Shown: positions 9,901-17,417, counted from the stretch's first letter. The stretch is DNA of 37,220 nucleotides from Pantanalinema sp. GBBB05 (GCA_016743235.1 VRZD01000052.1:1-37220), one strand, 5' to 3'. A program made the numbers and translations. Notes: generated from the letters alone by a model not told the origin.

Positions 9901-10356
9901 CCGTTACTGAGGACTGAGGACCGAGGACTGAAGACTGAGAATTTAGCACTCAGCACCCAGCACTCAGCACTCAAACCCCTAGAAGGCTTACAAATTCTAG
10001 TGATTGATGATGAAACCGATTCACGGGAATTTGTGGCGTTTGTCCTGGAGCAAGCAGGAGCCAACGTGACGACTGCCACCACTGCCAGCGAAGGATTTGT
10101 CGCGTTGACGCAATCTTCGCCCGATGTGCTGATTAGCGACATTGGCATGCCTGATCTGGATGGCTACATGCTGATGCGACAAGTCCGATCGCTGCCACCA
10201 GAGCAGGGGGGATGGGTCAAAGCGATCGCTCTCACGGCTTATGCCGGAGATTTCAACCAGCAACAGGCATTACAAGCGGGATTTCAGCAGCATGTGAGTA
10301 AACCTGTGGAGCCAGAAGAATTAGTCAGAGCAATTAGCACTTTGCTCACTGGATAA
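6946..10356 (+). CDS. Large PAS/GAF hybrid sensor kinase with KdpD-like membrane part
   Basis: The frame allows an upstream ATG at 6880, but the ATG at 6946 has AAGGA nine bases before it and overlaps the XRE stop, giving 1136 residues. Order: four-helix DUF4118/KdpD-like membrane region (13-90), PAS (about 140-260), a shortened GAF (265-325), PAS (330-450), GAF (455-610), PAS (620-740), HisKA with LSHELRSPLNPILG (His near 776), HATPase (NLLSNAVKF, DTGKGIP, LGLGLAIVRH) and a receiver (ILVIDDE, ISDIGMPDLDG with Asp near 1065, VSKPVEP). The first GAF lacks its middle: LDALR joins directly to VGALCVTES. The linker before the receiver is made of small DNA repeats. The signal is unknown. Confidence 0.9.
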   Translation: MKARRKPESNRLLHGGIAVLSVAVALGLTLLLEPWLYPTVTPFFFVAVIVSAGVGGWEAGLLATVLSTLAVHYCFIEPRSLWSIVQVGTGVRLGLFAITAALTSWLDHSRRMALNRARADYQALKETIEREEGARIKRQQAEEALRQSEDRFHAVAANLPKGAVFILDRDWCYLLAAGEALQAAGMRSEDLVGKTIWEALDPALAKNYEPNLRQALSGTPFSLEHESHGSSYISHGTPLYDDRGDIYAVLVMSYDISDRKQAEAQLRRVANLDTFRVALLDALRLVGALCVTESQPRLWSETEIELVRETADRLWAAIERTRAEAALRKSEEKYRSLFESIDEGFNLLEMMLDEAGNPYDFRIVETNPAWEQQTGLADATGKTLLEIAPTFERQWIDFYSNVVFSGKAARTEYYTEPVQRWYNVFASRVGGAGSRQIAVVFNDITDRKRREANLAFLAEIQTDCARLTTVAEMMQTVGAKIGSYLNLSICAFVDVDEAHDRAIVYHTWHREDAPNLMGTYRISEFVTEAFYRAARAGEIVIINDTNTDARTNAENCAALNVQAFIHVPFLHDGQWKFLFNGYDSRPRQWREDEIEVFRELANQIFPRLERARAEEALRHSESRFRLMVESAKEYAIFTLDLNGVVTGWNAGAERLLGYLEAEIVGCSGRIIFTPEDQEQGRHERELQLALTQGRAENERWHVRQDGSRFWGSGIVMPLQDEAGNVQGFVKIMQDKTTQRQTQAEREQLLHREQAARETAETANRIKDEFLAVLSHELRSPLNPILGWAKLLKAGNLDAAKTAQAITTIERNAKLQSELIEDLLDVSRILQGKLSLNASPVDLAVTIRGAIETVRLAAEAKSITVEANLDAVEPVSGDATRLQQVVWNLLSNAVKFTPTGGRVEVRLEPVDHQAQITVSDTGKGIPANFLPYVFDYFRQEDGATTRQFGGLGLGLAIVRHLVELHGGTVAVASAGEGLGATFTVNLPLLRTEDRGLKTENLALSTQHSALKPLEGLQILVIDDETDSREFVAFVLEQAGANVTTATTASEGFVALTQSSPDVLISDIGMPDLDGYMLMRQVRSLPPEQGGWVKAIALTAYAGDFNQQQALQAGFQQHVSKPVEPEELVRAISTLLTG
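9906..9974 (+). repeat. Heptamer-type repeats (GGACTGA and GCACTCA) forming an interdomain linker
   Basis: Copies of the heptad GGACTGA/GGACCGA are followed by copies of the opposing heptad AGCACTCA/AGCACCCA, so the RNA can form a hairpin. They are translated in frame as the linker between HATPase and receiver (LLRTEDRGLK, then LALSTQHSALK). Such short tandem heptamers are frequent in filamentous cyanobacteria, normally between genes. Confidence 0.7.
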
Positions 10357-10362
10357 AAGCCG

Positions 10363-10752
10363 ATGCACTGGGCATGCCTCATTCCCAACTCATTGCTGAA
10401 TTCACTGCCTCCACTGATTGCGATGACTGACCAAATGCCACAAAAACCTCTAACTGTGCCGATTCCCACAAACGAAGCGGAACGGTTGGCAGCCCTACAT
10501 CGCTACACAATTCTCGATACACCACCCGAAGCCACCTTTGATCGTATTACCCGCTTGGCAGCACGGTTGTTTAACATGCCCACAGCTCTAATTTCCCTAC
10601 TCGATGAGTCAAGAGCTTGGTTTAAATCCTGTATTGGATTTAGTGGGCAAAATGTCCCACGTGATATCACGCTTTGCAGCTTTTCGGTATTAACGGCTCA
10701 TCGTCACCAGGCAAAGATTTTAGCAGGAATTAGTTCAAGTTATTCTTTTTAG
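10363..10752 (+). pseudogene. GAF-domain sensor gene, truncated after its first half
   Basis: Starting six bases after the kinase stop, this frame encodes NEAERLAALHRYTILDTPPE, then FDRITRLAARLFNMPTALIS and PRDITLCSFSVLT. That is the typical start of a GAF domain found at the head of cyanobacterial sensor kinases or GGDEF proteins. The GAF ends prematurely: after LCSFSVLT the sequence becomes unrelated and stops at 10752, and no kinase or cyclase follows. The better start may be the ATG at 10423. It probably was a longer downstream partner of the hybrid kinase that lost its 3' end. Confidence 0.65.
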
Positions 10753-10845
10753 CCTCCTTAATCAGAAAAAGCCTGAAAAACTAATAAATGCTGGTTACAG
10801 CATAAAATACCGAGGTAAGTACAGGTAAGCACAGCAGGTCAAAAC

Positions 10846-11901
10846 GTGAATGAAATCCTGAACAGTTTTGAGAGTCTGGCATCATTGAGTCATCAAGATC
10901 GCAAATGGTTACTCCAGGCGGGTTATTTCGAGACTCTTACTCCTGGCTCGGTTTTGATTCGAGAAGGGGAGGCAATTGCAGCACTCTATGTGCTCACACA
11001 AGGGACGTTGGAAGTGGTCACTTCTCGCACGGACTCTCTCAATAGAAGCGATATGGGGGCGCGGAGCAGCACTCACGTAATTGGTCAGGTCACTGCTGGT
11101 CAGATTCTGGGCGAAATCTCGTTTATTACCCAGCGAGTTCCGATCGCAACGTTGAATGTGTTGGATACAGCAGAGGTGCTGGTGATTCCGCACCAAGAAC
11201 TTGTACAACAACTACAACAAAATCGGGGCTTTGCCGCTAACTTTTATCGAATAATTGCGCAACTGTTATCTCAACGATTACAGCAGAATGATGCGCTCTC
11301 AACTACGAGCGACACCGTGCCGATTCCGTCATTACGGAAAGCCTTATCGATGTTTGCCGTTTTTGAAGATACGGATCTGAACTGGTTCCTCTCTGTAGGC
11401 AAGAAGCAAAAGTGTGAGGCTGGAACTGTTTTAGTGCGGGAAAGGGAATCAGTGGAGGCCGTTTATATCCTGATTGATGGTGAGTTAGAAGTTTCAATTC
11501 ACGCCTCTGAGCAAGGGAGCACGACTAAGAAGGTGTTGACCACCTTGATGAGTGGCGAAATTATTGGTGAAATTTCTTTCGTTGCTGCTGGAAGTGCCTC
11601 TGCAACCGTAACTTGTCTACGGCGGACATTAGTCTTGGCGTTGCCTCGTGGGACTCTAGCAACTCACATGCAAGCAAATGTTGGGTTTGCAGCTCGCTTT
11701 TATCAGGCGATCGCCATTGTTTTGGGCGATCGGATCCGGGATCGCCTCCTACAGTATGGGTATGGTCAGGTTGCTTTTGAACAGGGACAGTCGCTTGAAA
11801 CGGAGATGGAATATGCCGATGAGCTGGATTTGGAGATGTTGGAGCAAACCACGATCGCTGGCTCTCGGTTTGATTGGTTCATGCAACAGGTTCAGGCTTA
11901 G
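10846..11901 (+). CDS. Protein with two cyclic-nucleotide-binding folds, RiPP-locus associated
   Basis: The 351-residue product has two Crp-type cNMP-binding beta-barrels, at about residues 25-145 and 170-310. They are marked by GSVLIREGEAIAALYVLTQG with GQILGEISF, and by GTVLVRERESVEAVYILIDG with GEIIGEISF. The phosphate-binding cassette keeps GE but lacks the canonical arginine in both copies (QRVPIATL and AGSASATV), so cAMP binding is doubtful. There is no HTH or catalytic domain. It starts with GTG at 10846 after AGGT. It is convergent with the NHLM-type ABC transporter, with 28 bp between the stop codons. Similar proteins are often seen beside NHLM exporters in cyanobacteria, so a role in regulating export is inferred. 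Confidence 0.8.
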   Translation: MNEILNSFESLASLSHQDRKWLLQAGYFETLTPGSVLIREGEAIAALYVLTQGTLEVVTSRTDSLNRSDMGARSSTHVIGQVTAGQILGEISFITQRVPIATLNVLDTAEVLVIPHQELVQQLQQNRGFAANFYRIIAQLLSQRLQQNDALSTTSDTVPIPSLRKALSMFAVFEDTDLNWFLSVGKKQKCEAGTVLVRERESVEAVYILIDGELEVSIHASEQGSTTKKVLTTLMSGEIIGEISFVAAGSASATVTCLRRTLVLALPRGTLATHMQANVGFAARFYQAIAIVLGDRIRDRLLQYGYGQVAFEQGQSLETEMEYADELDLEMLEQTTIAGSRFDWFMQQVQA

Positions 11902-11929
11902 TTTAGAGGAAGGAATCCAAGAACTGGAT

Positions 11930-14647
11930 TCAAGTTTTTGCACCTACCGTTTGTCTGGTGATGAGTTGGGCAAACAGTCCTGGAGTGTTGGCAAGTTCGT
12001 CAAAGGTGCCTTCTTGAACCACCTGACCGGACTCTAGAACATAGATCCGATCGGCATTGCGGATGGTACTGAGGCGATGGGCAATCGTGATGCGGGTAAC
12101 CTGGAGTTGTTCTAAGCTGCGCATGACGATCGCTTGGGTTTGATTATCCAAGGCACTGGTTGCCTCATCAAAGATCAGGATTTTGGGTTGGGAGACAAGG
12201 GCGCGTGAAATCAGGAGCCGCTGTCGTTGACCTCCAGATAAGTTCGTTCCGCCCTCGGAAATCACCGTATGCATCCCCATCGGCATGCTGTGAATGTCGG
12301 CGGCAAAGCCTGCCATCTCAGCCGCAGTCCAGGCTTCATCTAAGGTGGCTAGTTGCCCCCCAATAATGTTCTGGAAGATTGAATTGCTCTGGATCCGACC
12401 ATTCTGCAACACAACCCCAAGCTGACGACGAACAGCATTGAGGTCTAGCCCCTTCAAATCTTGACCATCGTAGTAGACGGTGCCTTCCTCCGGGACTTCA
12501 AAGCCCAGTAACAAACGCACTAGGGTGGATTTGCCACTGCCAGAAGGTCCCACCAGGGCAATGAATTCACCCGCTTGGGCTTTGATCGTAACCTGGTTCA
12601 GGGTTAGGGGTCCATCTGAACGATATCGAAAGGTCACGCGATCGAGGATGACCGTTCCCCTGAGCTTGCCGGGATGGGTTTTGGCTGGATTGACTTCAGG
12701 TTGGGCGGTGAGGATGGGTCGGGCGCGTTCCCAGAGAATGCTGATGTCGAGGATATCGATCAGGGTGGTGCTGAGTTCAGTGATGCCTTTGATGAAAATG
12801 CCAAAGGCGGCACTGAACCCTAAATACTGACCCGTTGAAAGCGGAATTTCACCCTGTTTCAGCTTGTCCTTAATGATCAGGGCAGTGGTTAAGAACATTA
12901 AAATTGAGCTAAGCAAGGGAAGCACTTTGTTAAATGTATTAACGCCGTCTTCGATCCTTTGGGTGCTCAGTAAAAGTTTGAGTTTTTGGGTGTAGAAGTG
13001 ACTCCAAACCGCAAACGCCCGTTCTTCTGCACCAGCAACCCGGAGTTTGGATACGCCACCAATCAGTTGAACCATGAGACCAGAAATTTTGCCTTCTAAG
13101 ACTTGCAGAGGGCGGAGTTTGCGAGTCGTGAAATGGGCTGAGGTGCGGGTGATGACTAGGGAGATGAGTCCCAGCCCAAGGGCAACACCAGCCAGTTGCA
13201 GGCTATAGAAGGCCATGATCCCAAGATTGATCACGGCTAACAGGCTGGTCAGCACCGTTCGGATGACGGAACCCCCAAGGCGTTCGCGAATCTGATTGAT
13301 GGCAGAAACTCGTAAGAGCAGATCACCGGAGGAGTATTGACGAAAGAAAGACAATTCTAACTTCATCAACCGATCCCATAGACCTGCTTGGCTAGTAGTG
13401 TCAGCGATCGCTTGCAATCGGAGGATCGTGAGGGACTGAAGCAGTTGGAAAATGGCAATGCCAAAACTGGTGGCTAGGAGACCGCCCCCGATCTGGAGCA
13501 GGAGACCCCGATTCGCATCGGGGACAGCATGATCGATGATGATAGCCGTTGCGGGGGGGATGAGCATTCCCAGGAGGATGCTGAGGAGACTGACGGCTAA
13601 AAGGGCAAGCATGGCTTTTTCCTGTCCCTGGAGCGCAAACTGGATCAGTTGTAAGCCACTAACAGCTTGATCTGGGAGAGAACGGTAGAAGAGATAGGCC
13701 GCAGGGTCAATCTGTTTGGCAATGGCAGCGGTAACGGGAATTCGTCGCCGGATGGCGGGGTCAAAGAGTTCGTAGCGATCGCCCGGAACGGGAAGGAGGG
13801 CAACGGGGGATTGATCCGCATCTTTGTAGGCGAGTAGCGGTCCAGAATAATGTTGCCACCAGTCTGAGGTGAGGAGAACGCGGCGGGTGCGGATCCGGGA
13901 AGCTCGAGCAATGGCATCCAACGGGTGCTTACAGCGATCGAGATTTTCGGAGCGAGCGGGGGGGTGAATCTGAATGCCCATGGCGTGTCCCACCGCTCCC
14001 GCTGCTAGGAGTAAGAGGTCGCCTTCTTGGTGTTGTTCTTGGGCTTTGGGATGGAGAACACTGGCTAACTCTCCCAGGGCATTGATTCGCACTTGGCGAT
14101 TGAGGCGCTGGCGATCGAGGAAATGTTGGCGATCTTGGAGGAGCTGTTGGGCTTGCCACTGTTGTAAGGCTAAGAGAAAGTTGTGGTGCAGGGTTTGCAG
14201 GGCAGAGTGCAGATCATGTTCTGACTGCCAGGAAGCTGCTAACAAGCCAGAGAAGGGGATTTGGGCTTGGGTAAAAAATTGGCTCAACCGATCGCTCCAA
14301 GTCTGGATCAGGGGTGGTGACTGTGGGCGATCAGTGTCATTGGGAGAGGGGTTGAATGGTTGTAGATCGTTGAGCGTTAAAGGTTTAAGGGTGGTGGGTT
14401 CTAGGGCTAAAGCAATGAGTTGATTGGGAGCATTGTCGCCTGGAATCGGAAAGCCCCAGAGCATTTCTTGGGCGGAAATGGTGAAGAGATATTGGCGAGC
14501 CGCCGCTTGCCCCTGATGTTGTGGATGGGCAAAGATTGCCAGGGAACCAGCTTCAACCCACCAACCCCAATCCGGGTTGTCTAAAGTAAGGGATTGATTT
14601 CCTTGCAGAACCACGATCGGGGCTAGGGATGGCGATGTTTGTTCCAT
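11930..14647 (-). CDS. NHLM-type ABC transporter (permease-ATPase, no peptidase domain)
   Basis: The 905-residue protein has a soluble N-terminal region of about 330 residues, a six-helix exporter membrane domain (about 345-620) and a C-terminal ATPase. The ATPase shows Walker A GPSGSGKSTLVRLLL, signature LSGGQRQRLLISRAL, Walker B ILIFDEATSALD and switch TIAHRLSTI. It lacks a C39 peptidase. This length and layout match the second ABC subunit of NHLM bacteriocin export systems, which pairs with a C39-containing ABC protein and a HlyD adaptor to secrete Nif11/NHLP-type peptides. Both partners are encoded at the other end of the locus. Its start is divergent from the GNAT gene across 296 bp, suggesting a shared control region. 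Confidence 0.88.
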   Translation of the reverse strand: MEQTSPSLAPIVVLQGNQSLTLDNPDWGWWVEAGSLAIFAHPQHQGQAAARQYLFTISAQEMLWGFPIPGDNAPNQLIALALEPTTLKPLTLNDLQPFNPSPNDTDRPQSPPLIQTWSDRLSQFFTQAQIPFSGLLAASWQSEHDLHSALQTLHHNFLLALQQWQAQQLLQDRQHFLDRQRLNRQVRINALGELASVLHPKAQEQHQEGDLLLLAAGAVGHAMGIQIHPPARSENLDRCKHPLDAIARASRIRTRRVLLTSDWWQHYSGPLLAYKDADQSPVALLPVPGDRYELFDPAIRRRIPVTAAIAKQIDPAAYLFYRSLPDQAVSGLQLIQFALQGQEKAMLALLAVSLLSILLGMLIPPATAIIIDHAVPDANRGLLLQIGGGLLATSFGIAIFQLLQSLTILRLQAIADTTSQAGLWDRLMKLELSFFRQYSSGDLLLRVSAINQIRERLGGSVIRTVLTSLLAVINLGIMAFYSLQLAGVALGLGLISLVITRTSAHFTTRKLRPLQVLEGKISGLMVQLIGGVSKLRVAGAEERAFAVWSHFYTQKLKLLLSTQRIEDGVNTFNKVLPLLSSILMFLTTALIIKDKLKQGEIPLSTGQYLGFSAAFGIFIKGITELSTTLIDILDISILWERARPILTAQPEVNPAKTHPGKLRGTVILDRVTFRYRSDGPLTLNQVTIKAQAGEFIALVGPSGSGKSTLVRLLLGFEVPEEGTVYYDGQDLKGLDLNAVRRQLGVVLQNGRIQSNSIFQNIIGGQLATLDEAWTAAEMAGFAADIHSMPMGMHTVISEGGTNLSGGQRQRLLISRALVSQPKILIFDEATSALDNQTQAIVMRSLEQLQVTRITIAHRLSTIRNADRIYVLESGQVVQEGTFDELANTPGLFAQLITRQTVGAKT

Positions 14648-14943
14648 TGCAGAGGCATTGAAGAAGATGTTTGAAAAGGTATAGTGTGTGATGTTAAGCG
14701 CTCACCGTTCGCGAAGCATCTCCTTCGGAGCATCCCCCTAGTTCCCCTACTCTGTGGCAGGGCTGCACCGATGAAAAGAGGGAAATCCGCTCAAAATTCC
14801 CCTTTTTCTAGTGCCACCGCGCGTGATCATAGGAATTTAGGCAGCTTTTACAGTTTGCTACAGGCAGTAGGATTTTTAAAGAATTCTCTAAGCAGTTTAT
14901 GTATGACAATATACAACACTGATAATTTTTCAAGAAAATCCTA
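14648..14943. promoter_or_regulatory. Divergent control region between ABC transporter and GNAT gene
   Basis: These 296 bp separate the minus-strand transporter from the plus-strand GNAT gene and should hold promoters for both. The right part (14860-14940) is AT-rich. A small palindromic repeat lies at 14708-14732. A short plus-strand ORF (14684-14944) shows no conserved features and I do not call it a gene. Confidence 0.5.
14708..14732 (-). repeat. Small dispersed palindromic repeat, family B
   Basis: The 25-bp sequence begins TTCGCGAAGCATC and ends in the hairpin CTCC-TTC-GGAG plus CA. It has the same length and layout as the reverse-oriented family B element inside the tRNA-Phe T-loop at 34737-34761. 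Here it sits in the RiPP control region. Confidence 0.65.
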
Positions 14944-15867
14944 ATGCTGACTAAAGCTAACGTTGTTGTGCTTGACCAGCACACTGACACCACATTATAC
15001 GCACCGTTCACGTTTCCTCGCTTTCGTTCTAAACTTCAGAGTTTGAGCGGCAACGGCTCAGTGGTTGCCTTAGGTGCTGTGGCTGAGTCTGAACCGATCG
15101 GCTTAATCTTGGCTGAAATCATGTTTAAGACAGATCAGCAAACCACACCAGAACTAGCTTGGATTCATTCGTTATTTGTTAAATCTGAACATCGTCGGCA
15201 GGGAGTGGGTCGTGCCTTACTCTGCCATCTAGAAGGGAAGCTTCAGCAACTGGGTTGTCCAGCCGTTTGCCTAGATTACCTCGCTAGCCTCAAAACTCGC
15301 CCGCTAGAGAACCTGCTGAACCAATCTGGAGGGTGGTCGATCGAAAACACGGGGGTGATTTGCTATGCCTCGAAAGCGAAAGTCCTGAGTGCCCCTTCAC
15401 CGCATCTTGTTGACTATATCGATCGCCTGACCAAGGCGCTCCCTCCGGGCTACGAGCTTTTTCCTTGGAGCCAGCTCACTCCGGGTGAACGGGCAACCCT
15501 GGAAGCTCGCATTGATACAAACCCGCTTTACAAAAAATTTAATCCGTTTATTGAGGAATCTATCTTCGAGCCGGTCAACAGCATCGGACTCCGGCACAAC
15601 AGCGAAGTTGTCGGTTGGATGGTGAATCATCGCATTGCCCCAGACACCATTCGTTACACCCAACTTTTCGTTGATCCAGACACGCAACCCCTGAGCCGAG
15701 GACTGCTGATCTTGGCAGAGTCGATTCGCCTCCTACCTGAGGAATGTTATGCCACCTTCAATTTTGAGCCGAGCAATCAGAATATGGTCAACATGGTGCA
15801 GCGGCGACTTAAGCCTTACATTTCAGAGATTCGCCGATCCTATACGGCAACCAAATCTCTCCTATGA
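14944..15867 (+). CDS. GNAT-family acyltransferase-like protein, candidate RiPP maturase
   Basis: The 307-residue protein has an N-terminal GNAT lobe (about 35-145). Its acyl-CoA-binding motif is RRQGVGRALL, preceded by the usual beta-strand IHSLFVKSEH. A second half (about 155-300; GLRHNSEVVGWMVNHRI, YTQLFVDPD) looks like a GNAT lobe without that motif. It lies 146 bp upstream of the first precursor gene, in the same direction, so it is probably a tailoring enzyme rather than housekeeping. GNAT-like maturases are known to attach fatty acyl groups to Lys or Orn side chains in Nif11/NHLP-leader peptides (selidamides). That role here is inference; self-immunity by acetylation or an unrelated acetyltransferase are alternatives. 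Confidence 0.75.
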   Translation: MLTKANVVVLDQHTDTTLYAPFTFPRFRSKLQSLSGNGSVVALGAVAESEPIGLILAEIMFKTDQQTTPELAWIHSLFVKSEHRRQGVGRALLCHLEGKLQQLGCPAVCLDYLASLKTRPLENLLNQSGGWSIENTGVICYASKAKVLSAPSPHLVDYIDRLTKALPPGYELFPWSQLTPGERATLEARIDTNPLYKKFNPFIEESIFEPVNSIGLRHNSEVVGWMVNHRIAPDTIRYTQLFVDPDTQPLSRGLLILAESIRLLPEECYATFNFEPSNQNMVNMVQRRLKPYISEIRRSYTATKSLL

Positions 15868-16013
15868 TCGGGGCAAGACTGAATGGTTTCCAGTCGCTTA
15901 AGGCAGTCGTAAGGGAATCAGGTCACTTAACTTTACTCTACAAAATATTGGCAAAATCAAGCTATTATGCCATTTTAGGTGGATGGTATAAAATCTTCTA
16001 GGGAACCTGGATC

Positions 16014-16289
16014 ATGTCAAGAGAAAGCTTACTGGAATTTTATCAAGCCTTTAGAACCGATCTGACCCTGCAACAGCAACTGGAAGGTATTACTGATCCG
16101 TCGGAATATGCGAACGAAGCTGTGAACTTGGGGGCAAGTCGCGGGTTTGAGTTTACTCATGAGGATGTAGAAGCCGTGATCGCTAATCCGAGTGCATTTC
16201 TGGAGGAAAGTATTGGCGAAGAACTCGGCGATTTTGAATTACAAGTTGTCGCAGGAGGCTGCAAGGTATCCTGCTACAGCCAAGTTTGA
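16014..16289 (+). CDS. Nif11-leader RiPP precursor 1 (core with two Cys)
   Basis: The 91-residue precursor has an N-terminal Nif11 leader (FYQAFRTDLTLQQQLEGI, later GASRGFEFTHEDVEAVI) and the tail EELGDFELQVVAGG. After the Gly-Gly cleavage site comes the nine-residue core CKVSCYSQV. Nif11/NHLP leaders recruit modifying enzymes and are cut by C39 proteases fused to ABC exporters, both present here. This is the most divergent leader of the six (EFYQ, YANEAVN), so it may be the founding copy. AGGGAA lies upstream of the ATG. The core carries one Lys and two Cys as possible modification sites. Confidence 0.88.
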   Translation: MSRESLLEFYQAFRTDLTLQQQLEGITDPSEYANEAVNLGASRGFEFTHEDVEAVIANPSAFLEESIGEELGDFELQVVAGGCKVSCYSQV

Positions 16290-16348
16290 TAGGGCTGAAT
16301 TGGCAGCAGCTATCACCCCTCCGAAAGTACTCCTATCAAGAAAGCGTT

Positions 16349-16393
16349 GACGAAGAATTCAACGACCTGGAACTTCAAATTATTTCGAGTAGT
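16349..16393 (+). pseudogene. Relic of a Nif11 leader tail, spacer 1
   Basis: Between precursors 1 and 2 the DNA reads as DEEFNDLELQIISSS, clearly the acidic leader end that normally precedes Gly-Gly, but with no start codon or leader body. It is the remains of a lost precursor gene or the scar of the tandem duplication. Confidence 0.75.
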
Positions 16394-16434
16394 ACTCCTA
16401 CAAATAGAAACTCTAGTTATAAGGATCAGAACTC

Positions 16435-16713
16435 ATGTCCAGAGAGAACCTGTTGGCATTTTATCAAGCCTTTAGAACCGATCTGACCCTGCAACAGCAA
16501 CTAGAGGGCATTACCGAGCCGGCGGAGTATGTGGACAAAGCGGTGAGCCTGGGAGCAAGTCGTGGGTTTGAGTTTACGCACGAGGAAGTAGCCGCCGCGA
16601 TCGCCGATCCGAGTGCTTTTCTAGAGGAAAGTATTGGTGATGAACTCAATGATCTGGAATTAGCAGTTGTAGCTGGTGGGAATAGTGGAAGTAAAAATCA
16701 AGACCCTTCTTAA
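16435..16713 (+). CDS. Nif11-leader RiPP precursor 2 (Cys-free core)
   Basis: The 92-residue product has the same leader as its neighbours up to GDELNDLELAVVAGG, then the ten-residue core NSGSKNQDPS. Unlike the other five it has no Cys, and no aromatic residue; the only basic side chain is Lys. The last codons sit in a 15-bp direct repeat (16696-16710 and 16719-16733) that straddles the stop, so the original core may have been replaced by a local duplication. It may therefore be a decaying or newly diverged core. RBS: AAGGA about nine bases before the ATG. Confidence 0.85.
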   Translation: MSRENLLAFYQAFRTDLTLQQQLEGITEPAEYVDKAVSLGASRGFEFTHEEVAAAIADPSAFLEESIGDELNDLELAVVAGGNSGSKNQDPS

Positions 16714-16733
16714 GTAACAATCAAGACCCTTCT
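16696..16733 (+). repeat. 15-bp direct repeat across the stop of precursor 2
   Basis: AATCAAGACCCTTCT occurs at 16696-16710, where it encodes the core end NQDPS, and again at 16719-16733, after the stop codon. The spacing is 23 bp. Confidence 0.8.
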
Positions 16734-16787
16734 AGAAAGTGATAAAAAGCTAAAACGACGTATTTGCCTTGATTCATAGCATGGGTC

Positions 16788-16817
16788 ACTTGTATAGTGC
16801 GTAAGTCTTATACAAGT
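16788..16817. promoter_or_regulatory. Perfect 9-bp inverted repeat, operator-like
   Basis: ACTTGTATA (16788-16796) and TATACAAGT (16809-16817) are exact reverse complements separated by 12 bp. The site lies in the only precursor spacer lengthened by about 139 bp, upstream of precursor 3. It could be an operator or one part of an inserted small element. Confidence 0.5.
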
Positions 16818-16824
16818 TGTTTCA

Positions 16825-16879
16825 GGAGAACTATCCCTCTTTTGTCAATGTAATCAGAGTCAAAGAGGGAATTGTCTCC
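16825..16879 (+). terminator. Long hairpin in the spacer upstream of precursor 3
   Basis: GGAGA/TCTCC (16825-16829, 16875-16879) form the base, then an internal loop, then CCCTCTTTTG with CAAAGAGGG (16835-16844, 16861-16869). No run of T follows, so it may act as an RNA-stabilising or attenuating structure rather than a classical terminator. Confidence 0.45.
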
Positions 16880-16927
16880 TAGCCAGGGTTTTAGCGTTTA
16901 TTTTCTAACAGCTACTCTGAACGAACC

Positions 16928-16960
16928 ACCGAAAACTTCAAATTATTTCGAGTGGTACTT
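16928..16960 (+). pseudogene. Relic of a Nif11 leader tail, spacer 2 (more decayed)
   Basis: The string ENFKLFRVV (frame-disturbed) matches DNA GAAAACTTCAAATTATTTCGAGTGG. At base level this is homologous to the leader-tail relics of the other spacers (CTTCAAATT, TTCGAGTGGTACT) but with an upstream deletion. Confidence 0.6.
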
Positions 16961-16995
16961 TTATAAGTAGAAACCCTAGTTAAAGGATCAAACTC

Positions 16996-17274
16996 ATGTC
17001 CAAGGAGAACCTGTCGGCATTTTATCAAGCATTCAGAACCGATCTGACCCTGCAACAGCAACTAGATGGTATTACCGATCCATCGGAGTATGTGAACAAA
17101 GCGGTGGGCTTGGGAGCAAGTCGCGGGTTTGAGTTTACGCACGAGGAAGTAGAAGCCGCGATCGCCAATCCGAGTGACTTTTTGGAGGAAAGTATGGGCG
17201 AAGAACTCAACGATCTGGAATTACAAATTGTGGCTGGTGGGATGGTAGTCAGATGTTTCGTAAAAAACACATAA
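16996..17274 (+). CDS. Nif11-leader RiPP precursor 3
   Basis: The 92-residue precursor has the standard leader (FYQAFRTDLTLQQQLDGI, GASRGFEFTHEEVEAAI) and the tail GEELNDLELQIVAGG. The predicted ten-residue core after Gly-Gly is MVVRCFVKNT. The core carries one Cys, one Arg and one Lys; the sequence before the stop, KNT, is shared with precursor 6. RBS AAAGGA lies about eight bases before the ATG. The 139-bp insertion with two inverted repeats lies immediately upstream, so this copy may be transcribed separately from precursors 1 and 2. Confidence 0.87.
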   Translation: MSKENLSAFYQAFRTDLTLQQQLDGITDPSEYVNKAVGLGASRGFEFTHEEVEAAIANPSDFLEESMGEELNDLELQIVAGGMVVRCFVKNT

Positions 17275-17333
17275 GAGATAACCTATAAGCTTAACTGTGG
17301 CAATTGACGTTACGGATCTTTGGGGAGACTATT

Positions 17334-17378
17334 GACGAAGAATGCAACGACTTGGAACTTCAAATTGGTTCGAGTAGT
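17334..17378 (+). pseudogene. Relic of a Nif11 leader tail, spacer 3
   Basis: The spacer reads DEECNDLELQIGSSS in one frame, the leader-tail pattern without start or core. It lies at the same distance before the next precursor ATG as relics 1 and 4. Confidence 0.75.
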
Positions 17379-17417
17379 ACTCCCAAAAATAGAAACCCCA
17401 GTTAAAGGATTAAATTC

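Noticed and set aside
14684..14944. 86-codon ORF upstream of the GNAT gene
   Set aside because: It has no ribosome site or conserved features and is partly made of the small palindromic repeat; it lies in the divergent promoter region.
16286..16486. 66-codon ORF between precursors 1 and 2
   Set aside because: It joins a fossil leader tail to an out-of-frame part of precursor 2 and has no proper start, so it is not a seventh precursor.
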